Both the position numbers and the translations under genes were made by a program. DNA of 64,000 bases, taken from assembly GCA_034509495.1 (NCBI GenBank), contig CM067507.1, positions 24,763,300-24,827,299 on the forward strand. The letters are read 5' to 3'. The stretch comes from Acestrorhynchus altus. Its lineage: Eukaryota; Chordata; Actinopteri; Characiformes; Acestrorhynchidae. The notes beneath the pieces were generated by a model. It did no database searches. It saw nothing but the letters and a program-made list of their open reading frames with translations, and had not been told where the DNA came from. Shown one piece after another: positions 1 to 11,257 of the stretch. Positions within the stretch are counted from its first letter, which is position 1, and each line of letters begins with the position of its first letter.

Positions 1-30
1 GCAGAGGTAGGAGCAGGACAGCAGTTCTCA

Positions 31-67
31 CAGACACACACACACACACATACACACACACACACAC
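31..67. repeat. (CA)n microsatellite
   Basis: Nearly pure CA repeat with one T interruption. Confidence 0.95.
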
Positions 68-883
68 GATGTGCTCGCACTCCTGGGATTGAGAGCTGTG
101 CTCATTAGCTCGGCTCTGGCCACCCCTACAGATTGCACCCCCTCACAGCACGACAGCAGCAACAGTGGCCTTCCTCCTGGCTGCTGCATGAAAGAGTATT
201 GACCCAGGTACGGTGCCCTGGGCCAGCAGACGGGGCTCACAGCCATGGATTTGCAGACTGTTCCACCAGCAGGAGATAGGAGCTTGTTTTTGAAAGATGA
301 GTCTACATAGACTAATGTGCTGCTGGCCATGGATGGGGACTGAGGTGGTAGGAAATGAATGTCTGAAGGAGTTTGTGTCATGATCCTTTAGAGTGACTTT
401 ACTGTTAATTAGAGTAAAGTGCTTTCATAGCCAGCTTTTGCCACTTCAGACCAAAGGTTTAGAAATAATTCCTGTTTCTGTTCACCTGTTTGAGCTTCCA
501 ACATGTTGAGACAATTAGCTATTGTATAGTCAGGTGTAGTAAATTCTATCTAATCTAATATCCAGATGATTTATTTCTGGTGAAAGGAAGTGAATGTTTT
601 AGGTAAAGCAAGTGATTTTGTGCATCATAAAACAATTGTATTGAGTGCTTATGGCAACCAATGAACTTTAGGACCACAATTTAGAAAACCATTTCCCTTT
701 GTGGATCAAATTTGCCTTAAAGCATATTCTGAAGCCGGAGTTTAGAGAGCTGTACATCTACTTTTATTCCATTCATGGAATAGCTAATTGGCCAGGTCAT
801 CTTTCAGGTCAGCAGTTTTAAGCAATGTTCACATCCATCATTAGATTTCGACCATGACGTGTTTTTTGGTGCCAGGCAGGGTG
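68..883. other. noncoding, no recognised feature
   Basis: Likely ulk4 intron. The open minus-strand frame over 28-381 runs through the CA repeat and has no codon or motif support. Confidence 0.5.
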
Positions 884-1830
884 GTTTCAGTTTATGGTCG
901 TGACCAAAAGTTTGGAGAATGGCACAAATTTTGCAGCCTTTTTAGAACCTTTGTCAGATGTTTATCTGGTATAAAGAAGTACAGTTTATTCAATTATAAC
1001 AAATACATCCAGTTTATCAGCTTCTGGACAAAAACATGAGTGATGGCAAACCATTCTTGCCTGATCTTTGCGTGGAGTTTCTGGGTTTTTGTTTGTCCAC
1101 CCTCTTTTTGACGATTGACCACAGGTTCTCAATGGGATTGAGATCTGGGGAGTTTCTGACCACGGACCCAAAATTTCTGTGTTTTGTTTCCCGAGTCACT
1201 TGGTTATCACTCTTGCCTTGTGACCAGTTGCTCCAGCATGCTGAAAATAAACTTCAAAATAAACTTTAAAAATTCATCTCCAATTTGCTCATGGATCATT
1301 GGGAGAAGTTGCTCTTGGAGGATGTTTTGATACCATTCCTTATTCATGGCAGTGTTCAAACCCACTCTCCTGGATGAGAAGCAGCTCCACACATAAATGG
1401 TCTCAGGGTAGTTCTGTTGGCATGACACAGGACTCACCTTTTCTTCTCCAGTCAATCAATTTTCCAGATGTCCCAAACAGTGTGAAGGGGGCTTCATCAG
1501 AGAAAATAATTCCTCTGTAGTCCAATCCCTATACTTCCTGCAGAATGTCAGCCTATCCTTGATGTTTTTCTTGGTGAGAAGTGGCTTCTTTTCTGCTCTT
1601 CTGGACACCAAGCCATCCTCCAAAAGCCTTTGTCTCACTATGCATTCAGATGCACTCACACCTGCCCTCTGCCATTCCTGAGCAAGCTCTGCACTGCTCT
1701 GTAGCTGCATCCTCTTTAGGAGACGGTCCTAACGCTTGCTTGACTTTCTTGAACACCTTGAAGCCTTCTTCACTGCAATCGAACTCCTCTCCTTGAAATT
1801 CTTGATGATTGGATAAATGGTTGATTGGGG
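884..1830 (-). mobile_element. decayed Tc1-like transposon, transposase in broken frames
   Basis: Minus-strand frames together give a Tc1/mariner transposase. From about 1710 downward there is an N-terminal part with AELAQEWQRAGVSAS and KKPLLTKKNIKDRL. Around 1350 there is WSCFSSRRVG. Near 1150 comes the signature NSPDLNPIENLW, which carries the last catalytic acidic residue of the DDE triad. Frames are shifted between the parts, so it is inactive. Plus-strand text GGTCGTGACCAAAAGTTTGG near 898 looks like a Tc1 terminal inverted repeat. The 5' end of the element is overlapped by another repeat starting near 1829. Confidence 0.85.
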
Positions 1831-2108
1831 TGTCTAATCCCTGTGTCTGCGTGGGTTTCCTCCGGGAGCTCTGGTTTTCTCCCACATTCCAAAAACATGG
1901 AATGTGGATTGGCACTCTTACCTGATGGATTGGCACTCTGGCCCTAGTGCTTAATGCAGTCCTCCAGGTGGACAGTTGTTTCCGGTGGCGAGTACACTGT
2001 GCATGATTGGCTGCTGCTTTTCATCAGTGTGTTGGCTCAGTGTGACTGTGTAGAGTTTTGACTGTGAGGCCTCCTTGGGTATCGAGAAAAGCGTTATATA
2101 AGTGTAAC
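1829..2108 (+). repeat. dispersed fish retroelement fragment
   Basis: Carries the phrase GTGTCTGCGTGGGTTTCCTCC and ends TCGAGAAAAGCGTTATATAAGTG, both typical of very common fish interspersed repeats with a LINE-like 3' tail. The family name cannot be fixed by eye. Confidence 0.6.
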
Positions 2109-3306
2109 TAACTTACACAGTGACGAGAACAAGATCATCACTGAAATGACATTCGCAGGCCAGTTTGTAGGACTGGAATGTGGTAGTTTTCATGGCTGGG
2201 AATGACTTTGCAGTTAATTGTAATTCATTTGATCGCTCAGCACAATGTAGAGTTAATACAAAACTGAGGCAGTAAACTTTGTGAAAAACAAAATTTATGC
2301 CATTCTCAACTTTTGTCAACATCTAGAGCTACTGATCTCCTCAGGTGTTCAGCATAATAATCTCTGGAATCTACACAGTAGTGTGCAGACGTTATTGATG
2401 AAAGAGTTCAGTGAAGAATGGTCTGGGAGAGGCATTTGGGATTCAGGGCTAGTCATCCAATATCTGTACCTGACCTCACAAGGACACTTGTGGCTGAATG
2501 TTGTCAAATCCTCGCATCAGTGTTCCAAATTTTACTGGGAAGTCTTCCCAGAAATGTAGACACTATTATGGGAGCAAAGTGGATTTAAATCCCTGTTAAT
2601 ACACTTGATTTCCGAAAAAACACTGATTGAGCAAGTGTATACAAACTTTCCAGACACGTACCCTTTGGTTTGAGCTTGCTATAGAAAAAAAAATAGCTCT
2701 GCAAAATGTTCATATTTGAAATATTCATCAACTGTGCTGTTATTGCATCTGTCTTCCCACGCTGACCTTGTACATGTTGGATTTCTGTGCACTTCTATCT
2801 CCACACTGTTGCTTTTTCTACCTCAAGAGCAGGGCTAATACAACACTCTTTTTCCCACCTCTCTCCTGACTTATCTCTCCTCCATCCCATCAGCCTGATC
2901 TGCATTGTGTTAGGGGGGAAAACAAAGCTATCTCTACATATCTGCATTAGTGTTCAACCCAACTGCTTATCTGCACTCAGAAACAGCACACCCACTCAGA
3001 TTCTGCCACTAACTCCCTGAGCTGTTCATAGAAGAAAATGACTACTAAATGCTGGCTCAGGTAGGAGTAGGCCCCAAATTGGAAGTGATTGTATCATCTT
3101 GACTAAATGCACAGTCAAACTGGCATCAGGTCTCCTCGTGGAGAGAGGTCGTTTCAACACAAATTTGATGAAGTGGTGACTTATTTTAGAAAAGTTTGAA
3201 TTTCCAAGTAAGATTAATGGAGCTATGTTTACAAATTTGCATAAAACGAGTTGTGTATAGTACATCCACATGTACTATACTGTAGTGCCCTAGTGTCAAC
3301 TTTGAG
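2109..3306. other. noncoding, no recognised feature
   Basis: The open frame at 2281-2559 (plus) lacks recognisable domains or splice context. I see nothing else. Confidence 0.45.

Positions 3307-3380
<74 letters not shown>
3307..3380. repeat. compound (AT)n(AC)n microsatellite
   Basis: AT from 3307 to 3320, then about 30 uninterrupted AC units to 3380. Confidence 0.97.
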
Positions 3381-3382
<2 letters not shown>

Positions 3383-3419
3383 CATATAAGCTTTCCGGAC
3401 AAAAACTGAATTGCAAGTT

Positions 3420-3740
3420 TAAGGTGGTACTTCCTTCAGGTGGTGTTGAGTGTGAATGATCAGGCTATAATTACCTGTGTGGTGTGTGATGGGATTCATT
3501 GTTTGAGAAGAGGTGGTACAGTACAGTGAATGTCTCGTTCAATGCGTGGAAAATGGGTTGCAAAGCAGATGTTAATGATTGGCTATAAGGAGTGATCCCA
3601 TTGGGTGGTGCTTAAAGCCCAGAGTCTGGAGGAAATAGCTGAATGTGCAGGTGTATCAAAGCATGCAGTCACATGAGTCTTCCAGCTGTGGCAAAAGTTC
3701 CAGTGTAAAGGAAATTCTCGTTGATTGATGCACATAAATT
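3420..3740 (+). pseudogene. possible transposase HTH remnant
   Basis: One plus-strand frame near 3620-3700 reads SLEEIAECAGVSKHAVT followed by a stop and VFQLWQ. This is the shape of a helix-turn-helix in Tc1/IS630-type transposases. The rest of the region is degenerate. Confidence 0.35.
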
Positions 3741-4075
3741 AGGCCACTTCACACAGCAGAGGTTACAAATCTGGTTTTCTCATTTGATATTTGATTTTTG
3801 ATTTTTTTTTCCATAATATTTGAATGTGACATAGGGTTCATACTCCTAAACTGAAGTGCATGCGTGAAAGAGCAATGCTTGTGAGATGGACGGACACAAA
3901 AGTAATTGAAGTCTGATCTGTCTGCAGGTGATTATTGCCACATATCGGATTTCAGTACCACATATGAAAATGGCCCAAATTGGAACTGAAGCTTCACTGA
4001 CGCGTCTGTGTCACATATGTCAAAAAAGATTGGATTTGGGTCACTTTTAATGGCTGTGTGAATGTAGCATTCAAT
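3741..4075. mobile_element. probable nonautonomous hAT-like MITE
   Basis: The ends share TTCACACAG in inverted orientation (left near 3748, right near 4056-4066). The interior has the repeated theme of TCTGATTT/CATATCGGATTT/GGATTTGGGTCAC seen in a widespread fish hAT MITE family. Target duplications were not resolved. Confidence 0.5.
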
Positions 4076-4189
4076 GCACAAGATTATTAGTTCTACATGT
4101 AGGTAAGAAGATTTCTGGACAAAAGCACGTTTAATTGGGATTAAAAATAAAAGGCAGACTTTGAGTGATGGTTTATTGGACTTCTGAGA

Positions 4190-4560
4190 GGTAGTTCATT
4201 GGGGTGCATAGATTCGGCCACTATCACAGGCTATGCAAATCAGCATTACGTTTATGCAAATCATGCAAATCAATTTATATTTTCTTCCCTTTTTCCAAAT
4301 GACATGGAGCACTTATCCACACGCGAGTGGGCAAGTGACAAAGGGTTTCAATTAAGCGATGGAAAACCAGACTCACTCATCTTCCTCTCAACCCAGCCAT
4401 CAACAAAGCCCTTTTAATTAGTATTCATTAATTGCTGCGCTGTAAAATCTATGTATGCCCGTTTTTATCAAGCCATCAAAGAGCTCACTAATTGCCTCAT
4501 AATATCAGAAATAGATCCAGCACGTGTTGAAGCTATTTTCAAACAGCAGTTCAAAGTGAG
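4190..4560. promoter_or_regulatory. candidate enhancer with three perfect octamer sites
   Basis: ATGCAAAT occurs exactly at 4233-4240, 4254-4261 and 4263-4270. A homeodomain-type TTAATTAG/CATTAATTG cluster follows near 4414-4434. The block is complex, non-repetitive and lacks a supportable ORF. POU factors (Oct/Brn) bind the octamer. Function is inferred. Confidence 0.45.
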
Positions 4561-6214
4561 CAGAGGGAGTGGGTTCGATTTCAAGTCCAGGCCGCAACAA
4601 AACCTTCATTTAGGATGGGAGCAGCACGCTGTGACTAAGCCCTGTGGTTTTATTTTAAATGGTGAGATGCTGCGTGGTACTCGTAAGAGCACACCACAGA
4701 CCAGCTCTGTTCCTTTCATTCTTCCACGATTCCCGAAGGGTTTTGGTGTTTTACATTTACCATTGTGACTTTTTTTTTGTGAGGGTTTTCCATCAGGAAC
4801 CCCGGAGGCTTATCAAAACGTATTGTACACCGTTCAGACTTATAGACCCGGCCAAGACAATTATGTCTGTCCTTGCATTATTTCTCCACTACTCATGTTT
4901 AGCTTCGGAGCGACTTCTCCGACAGGTTCTGTACGTTCGTGAAAATACAGTATTCAAAATTACAGCGAGCCCAGTGTTTGTGCACCTGTTGAATGGTCCA
5001 AAATGGAGCTTTGTTTGTACCTGTGCCATTCTGTTTTAGTAAACAGCAACATAAATGTCAGCAAGTTAATTAAATGTCATCAAGCCTCATGCAAAAGCAG
5101 ATGGAACAAGCTTCAACAATACCCTATTTACCACATTTCCGGCCACCTCTGCTGTCCCTCCTTTATTCAGTAGTGTTTACTGGGATTTCCCTATGAATTG
5201 GCACAAACGGCTTTCATCATTTTCTATTATTTCAGTCAAATTGGAGCCTGCAGTCCCTAAGTGGAGTTCAGCTGTAATTATGTGCTGCAACTTAAGACTG
5301 GTCTTACGGCCACTACCCTTGCTTCGAAATCATTTAGTCTCAAAGCCATCTGAGGAGACTTTTTGGTACATTATTAGAGATGAGGTCACCAATGGTCAGA
5401 GAAAAGAGTCATGTGTAATTACATGTTCAGAACCCTTAAGAGATTCACTCATTTGTACCCATCTGCAGAGCTCCGTTCTAGAATGAGAGAAAACAATGAG
5501 AAGGGATGCCATAGAGGGGTGTAAGTGTGTAAGACACGTCCTGTATACTGCCCGAGTGACAGCAGTGAAAGGCAGCGTCCTCTTGCCATCGCATTATTAC
5601 CGTTCAGCTGTGTTGAGATCGTCTACATTCTATAGGACTTCATTAAAGTAGCATAAACATAGATCACATAAAAACAAACGTATGGATTTACTAAATGGAC
5701 TACATTTGTTTTATCCCATTCAGTTTGGACATTCCAATTTATCTATTCAATATGGGCTGATGCATTCCTTATTTTTTATAAATTTGTTATATTTTGCAGT
5801 TATACTTCCCTTATACACCAAGTAACTGTTTTAATTGTATAGATGGGCCTTCTATCTTTGTTTTGCTCTGGAGACCCTTTACTTTCCGCTGAATTTAACA
5901 CACTTTAGTATGTTAAGTACCCATGGATGTCCATAAAATCCCCAAGAAATATGTGGTTAGAGGCTTAAACACAGTTGTGGACCAGAAACCTGTATATATT
6001 AGTCTTGGACATAAATATTGTGTGAATATTGGGGTTTTAACTGTTATTTTTGGTTCAGATTTAGTGTCCAACACAATTTTTATTTTCAAAATACTCTCAA
6101 ATCTCTCTCACACACACACACACACACTTAAATGACTCCTTTAGTGCTTTTCACTTGCCATGGTGTCTCATTGAGCCAACATAAATGTTTGTTTCACAGC
6201 ACTTGATACACTAC
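4561..6214. other. noncoding interval with possible conserved block
   Basis: 5050-5480 is non-repetitive and complex and may be conserved noncoding sequence. The plus frame at 5193-5486 lacks known motifs. 5481-6108 is AT-rich with nothing recognised. A short (CA)n tract lies at 6110-6127. Confidence 0.4.
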
Positions 6215-6615
6215 AATGGGAAAGTCAAAGATGAGTCAGCAGGGCTGTCTTTCAGATATGTCTAATGACCTTCAGATTCCAAGATCATTAGTTCAAATAG
6301 TTGTACATAAGTACAAGTTATTGGGAGGTGCTGACACTTAGCCATGGTCTGGAAGTACATCCAAACTGTTACAATTACCTGCTTAGTTTGGTTTGGATTT
6401 TTTGGATTGCCATGAACTGGAAGATGATGATGTTTGGCCACAATGACCAGATATTAGTAGATTAAAGGCAAAGCAATTCAGTCCCATACTTCAGTGAATG
6501 CAAACTCTGTACTAACTGTTAAACATGGTGGTGATGGCATCATGCCCTGGAGCTATCAGTGGAACTGCTACATTGTAAGAAATGGGTGGAACAATGAAGA
6601 AAGGAGACTAACTGA
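6215..6615 (+). pseudogene. Tc1-like transposase remnant
   Basis: Plus-strand reading begins MGKSKMSQQGCLSD, like the usual Tc1 MGK start. It continues with an HTH-like VVHKYKLLGGADT and a WSGSTSKL segment near 6300-6370, then LLNMVVMASCPGAI near 6515, whose DNA is the Tc1 TVKHGGGxxMLWSC motif in another frame. Most of the catalytic region is deleted or frameshifted. Confidence 0.7.
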
Positions 6616-8194
6616 GAATTTCTCGGCATAACCTCAAACCAGCCTAACATTTCAGCTTTTTAACCCTAGTCTTCCCAAAGTCCCTTTTCTCAACCCTAGC
6701 AGAAATATGTGGTTTTAAAATCTCCAACCACAACTGTATATTGTACACTGTATGTTGCATAGACTGGACCCAGCATTGATCAAGGAGCTGTTTGCATCTG
6801 GAATTGAGAGCGCTGAGTTCATGTCTACATCCTCTTGTCTCAGCGTTGCCTTTATATTCTTGAGGGTTATGCACTGGAGACTGCACAGGCCAGTAGAACA
6901 GCAGCTCTAAGACAGTATCTGAGCATCTAATGGTAATATGCTAATCGGCTTGTTAATTAAGTTGGTAATTTCAAGTACATAGATGAAACCATATCATATC
7001 AGCCTTTGAAGTGGGAAACAGGGAAAACTGAACTTGCATATTAAGTGCATTCCAGGCCTTGTTTGTGAGCAGAGGAGGGCACTGGGAGAGGAATATTTAT
7101 TTATTTATTTATTTATTTTTGCCCTACACTGATGAACTCTCTTTCCATACTATTAAGTATTAAGCTCAGGCTCTGGTGGTCTCCAGAGCAGATTAGCCCA
7201 GATTCACTTCATATTCACTCAAGTTCCATGTGATTAGATGCTGCCAATACAACACCCCTCTCGGTCTCTCTCTCCCACCTCACTGGGTTTCCATGTATAC
7301 AATCAAAAGTGATCCGTAGCTGAGCTTTCCTCCTCACGTTGCCTGACTCTCCCCAGTCAGTCTTTTGGGCTGCTGTATTGTAAACACAGTGAGCCTCACT
7401 GAAGGGCTGTGAGCCTGTCAGGTGTTGTAAAGCTGTCTTTAACACCTCTGTTCTAACTACTATTTTTAGCAGCCTGGTATCTTTTGTGGTAACAGTTTCT
7501 AGAGCTCAAGCCTAGAAACAAATTTCTGGACTGTTTCTACATTGTATCTTCAACAAGTTTGCTGCGTTGTTTTTGCCTAGTTTTTAGCCACTTTAGAACT
7601 AATCAAGTGTATATTTTAAGTATATACATAGTGTTTGTTGTGTTTGTAGTTATAATCAAGTACAATATATTTATATTGTTTAGGTTTTGCATTGTCCTAT
7701 TTAAATAATTCACAGTCTTGCATTTTTAGTAGTGGTTTTGAAATTAGGCCCTCTCGTTACATTGCTGGAGCAATATCAGTGCTGTCACGCAACCACCTTT
7801 TATCTCACAGTCCTTTATCCATATTTGGCACAATTTGAACCTAACAGTTCTTTATATTGTCTTAATGTCATGCTGCAGTAGAAATGCTGAAAATGACTTG
7901 GATCATTTGTTTCTTCATTAACCTTCCATAAAAAACTATTTCCTTCTTGTGTTAAGTTGCCATTTTGGAGATATGCGATTTTAGTTCGATGATATGGAAC
8001 AGTGCGCGCACACACGCCACTACACTAGAGCTCTGAAGAATAAAAAAGCAATAATGTTGAGAACAAGGCTGATCTTTATAGTGTGGCCAGAGATGAGCAA
8101 AGCCACAAAGGGTTGTGCGCTGTATTAGAAAAGAAGGGATTTCAGGAGTGGTATTGAGGACAGGAAGAAGCCGAAGCTGAGTATCTCCCCAGGT
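6616..8194. other. noncoding, no gene seen
   Basis: Contains a (TTTA)n tract at 7093-7120. 7040-7450 is moderately complex. No exon with credible splice sites was found. Confidence 0.4.
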
Positions 8195-8340
8195 ACATAA
8201 CACTGTTGCCTAGTAACAGGCGCTTCGTGAGGCAGGCAGGCGGAATATGGAGAGGAAGGGTTGGGGGGATGACATCAGAGATTGCCATAAAGTGCAATCA
8301 TAGGCTCTCGTGCCCCAGTAATTACCATCCCCACTTATCA
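8195..8340. promoter_or_regulatory. candidate regulatory block with perfect RFX X-box
   Basis: GTTGCC-T-AGTAAC at 8205-8217 fits the X-box consensus GTNRCC-N(0-3)-RGYAAC with a one-base spacer. The following 120 bp is unique-looking and ends in a CA repeat. RFX factors drive ciliary genes. The site lies about 1.1 kb upstream of the putative penultimate ulk4 exon. Confidence 0.45.
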
Positions 8341-8341
8341 G

Positions 8342-8342
8342 T

Positions 8343-8371
<29 letters not shown>
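8342..8371. repeat. (CA)n microsatellite
   Basis: About 14 CA units. Confidence 0.95.
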
Positions 8372-8375
<4 letters not shown>

Positions 8376-8609
8376 TTATATGATTTCAGTAGGGTGTTTT
8401 CAGGCTTAGTGTGCAATCATAATCTGTATCTGTTTTCAATTTACATTCTGATAATGCACATATGTGTTTACCTTCGGTGTTTATCCCTTTGAGCTGATCA
8501 CACAGCCATTCATCCACCTTCTTGGTTTGATGTCTTGGGAGCCTAACAAATGTTTTGTCTTTATTTGGATTCCAGTAAAGCAGGATATTCTAATATGGCA
8601 ATATTTATT

Positions 8610-8885
8610 CAAGGGAAGTTCCAATGTATCTGCTATTGTACATTCTGCCATTGTACATACTCCAAACATTGTCCAAATGTTTGTGGTCACTGATCCAAAT
8701 GCAGTTTGCTGAAACAGATGTGTGTGTACACACACAGCCTGTGTAGAGAAGAACTGCCAATAGAACAGGACTCTGGAATGGACAGACATGAACCTAATGC
8801 CAGGTGTGGGTTAGAGGGGTACCCTTAATTTAAAAGAAAACAATGAATGAGCAGGTGTCCCAATACTTTTGCCTATATAGTGTAG
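8610..8885. mobile_element. nonautonomous Tc1/mariner-type element fragment
   Basis: The right end AGGTGTCCCAATACTTTTG followed by CCTATATAGTGTA (8855-8884) is the terminal repeat of a very abundant fish DNA element. CAAATGTTTGTGGTCACTG near 8675 is the matching left side. The element is short and has no transposase. Confidence 0.65.
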
Positions 8886-9337
8886 CTCAATATTGCATAC
8901 ATTCATCTCACGTGTGTCAAAGCAAAGGATGCAGTTCCACTAAATGCGCTTTAAGACAAAGCATCTCATCCTGAAAATGAATGGGGTGTAAATTGATTGG
9001 TTTGTTAGAGACTGAAATTAAAATTTGACTGAGAATGGAGGAATTATTTCCAGAGAATGAAATTGTACAGGATCATCTATAAATGTAGCATTCTAAATGG
9101 TGCAGTAAAATCACCTCCTTAAGCACTGTGTAGCTCTAATCTTAAGGACATGTATCTCTGTGTAACCGTTTAGTGAATATGAAAGACCTTGCAATCAACA
9201 TCTTGAAAATAGGGCTCATATTACAGAGGTCTTTCATCCATGGATTCTCAGTGTCTGCTTTGTCTTTAAGTGCTGCTCTTTGCAAGACAACCTCTGGCTT
9301 GGGATTCACTATGCTCATTTTCTCTCTTCCCACACAG
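8886..9337. other. intron sequence before the putative penultimate ulk4 exon
   Basis: I see nothing beyond the pyrimidine-rich tract and acceptor at 9318-9337. Confidence 0.4.
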
Positions 9338-10477
9338 ATGGGTGCAGTAGACACATCTTGCTGGGGTTCAGAAGAAGGTCAGAGTCTGGTGCATATGCTC
9401 CACAAAGTGGCCCAAGATACCAGGTGAGCTATCCCAGAAAGACGAGCTCTTTTCAGCTCTTTCCAGTGCAGCCCTCATTCCCTTTCTATGGCCCCTGCTT
9501 CAGTTTCTCAATGGCACCCTGTGCTTTGATCCGTTTTGTCAAAGGGCAAGGCGCAGTCGTGTGATGAGAGCTTCCCTGAGCTGTTGCCTCTCCCAGAGAT
9601 TGATACAGGCCTATTGTTGGGCTTCTCATGGCCCCCTTCAATCCCCCTTCCTTTCCTCTACTAAAATGAGAAGGCATGCCTTTGAAGTTGCCCAACCATG
9701 CTTTGGAAGCAAAGCTTCAGCATTATTGCATTTTTGGTAAAGTGGTGGTGACCTGCACTGCAGACAATGCATTATTGATAGGCTTTGTCAACACCAATCA
9801 TGGTAATCGTAAACAGCTTTTATGCATGAAGAAGTATGCTAGTAAAGTTGTGCTCTCACACTCTTTACGAAATTAACTGGGATTTGTAGAATTATTTAAT
9901 TCCTTTTTAGCATTGAGGTACTTAAGTATGCCACACTACAGTGAAAGTTCACTTAAGACACTGTATAATTTATGGAAGTAAACTAATTCTCTACCTCCTA
10001 ACTGGACAACACTAATGTTGACAGTAGAGAGACTGTTTTTTGTTTTTTTAAATACGTAAACAACAATTTTTAATTAGTAATTAAAGTTCACTCAGTGTGC
10101 AGAGCATCAGTAATACATATGGACGAAGCGGTTATCTTTTTCAAGCAGGTCTGTGCTTGGCACCCTGTTCCAATTAGCATATTCATGAGTAAACAACTAT
10201 TGTAAATAATTTCACCCTGATAGCATTCATGCTCAACATAGGTGTTGGTGTTCTCAGCAAGTTCATGTAAAGTTAATCTGAGTCTACAGTGCATGAGCAC
10301 GTAAGACATGTAATCTTTCTACAGGAGCTTAAACTGGTGTTGCATATATCTAGAACAATCATCTGTAACGAATTTGGATCAGCTGCAAATCTTTTTCCTT
10401 GCTGTGTTCCCAGGTCCTACCCCGATCCTGCACTGTGGTCCCTTGCTACGTCCATTCTAAAAGAAGCTGGATACTGA
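9338..10477 (+). CDS. ulk4: last two coding exons of a plus-strand gene, probably ULK4 (3' partial)
   Basis: Exon A (9338-9423) follows the acceptor TCTCTCTTCCCACACAG, stays open for 28 codons (HMLHKVAQDT near its end) and stops at the donor GTGAGC. Exon B (10414-10477) follows CTGTGTTCCCAG and encodes SYPDPALW...LKEAGY and a stop. The frames join exactly: AG from A plus G from B makes an Arg codon. ULK4 is a serine/threonine pseudokinase with C-terminal HEAT/armadillo-like repeats and roles in cilia and neural development; this piece would be its extreme C-terminus. The name rests on position, since human ULK4 lies tail to tail with CTNNB1, and not on a recognised motif. No further exon was found in 1-9337, so the upstream intron is at least 9 kb. 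Confidence 0.6.
9424..10413. other. ulk4: last intron of the putative ulk4 gene
   Basis: 990 bp, starting GTGAGC and ending TTCCCAG. No repeat or extra exon recognised. Confidence 0.55.
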
Positions 10478-10620
10478 TGGAACTGAAATCCATAGAACAA
10501 GTGATGGTCCACTTTGTTCTGTACATATGTTTTGTATTGTAATTTATTTTTGATGTTGAGCCAGTCATTAGATACAAAGATCATTCTTGTGCATTAAACA
10601 AAAACATCAAAGTGAAGGAC
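10478..10620 (+). other. ulk4: 3'UTR of the putative ulk4 gene with ATTAAA signal
   Basis: The stop codon at 10475-10477 is followed by about 140 bases ending near an ATTAAA poly(A) signal at 10593-10598. A second candidate, AATAAA, lies at 10793-10798. The end chosen here is inferred from the first signal. Either choice leaves the transcript short of the ctnnb1 end near 11258. Confidence 0.45.
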
Positions 10621-11257
10621 ACTTCAGCCCCTTTCAAATCTACTGTCTATGCAATCCTTTACACCCATTAATATCCAGTTTGTCTGAAAGTTTATAAAAT
10701 CATTTACACTTGTCTGGGTTTTTGGTCACATGTTTCTGGTGATTTAAACAAAAACAAACAAAGCAATTTGTAAGAATATTTTATGCAATTAAAATAAAAT
10801 GTGGAGTACTTCAGTGTTACCAGGTTCATATTCTGACAACCCTAATTTTAAGTTCTATACACAGCGTGCACATTGTTAGAACACTAATCCTAAACTGAAG
10901 ATTCTGAACTGATCACATTCCTCATGGCTCAGGCTGAATTTGCTTGCTCTGGATTACTGTGCAAAAATAAACTTCAGTATTAGCTCTTTAGTACCACAAT
11001 ATTTCAACTCTTTCCTTCAACTTAACCAGCTCCAAGTCAAAAAGCATGTTCCTAAAATTATTTTTAAAAGCTGTATTGAACTTTGTTTTACGGGTTTAAA
11101 TGAAATGATTTGTAAATTAAGTGAAAAATTATCATTTCAAACTTCAGTGCATTACAATCTGTAACTTCAGGTGCATAAATAGTCAAAGCATCTGTCAGGG
11201 GAAATGTAGGGGTAAAAATCACGCTTTCATTATTGAAAAAGCACATATACCCTGAAA
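10621..11257. other. intergenic spacer between convergent genes
   Basis: AT-rich sequence between the putative ulk4 3' end and the ctnnb1 poly(A) site. I see no gene. Short open frames here are unsupported. Confidence 0.5.

Noticed and set aside
28..381. 117-codon minus-strand ORF
   Set aside because: Its C-terminus is CA-repeat translation (CVCVCM...). No domain, splice context or related neighbour.
5193..5486. 97-codon plus ORF
   Set aside because: No domain, no acceptor in phase. Reads as possible conserved noncoding sequence.
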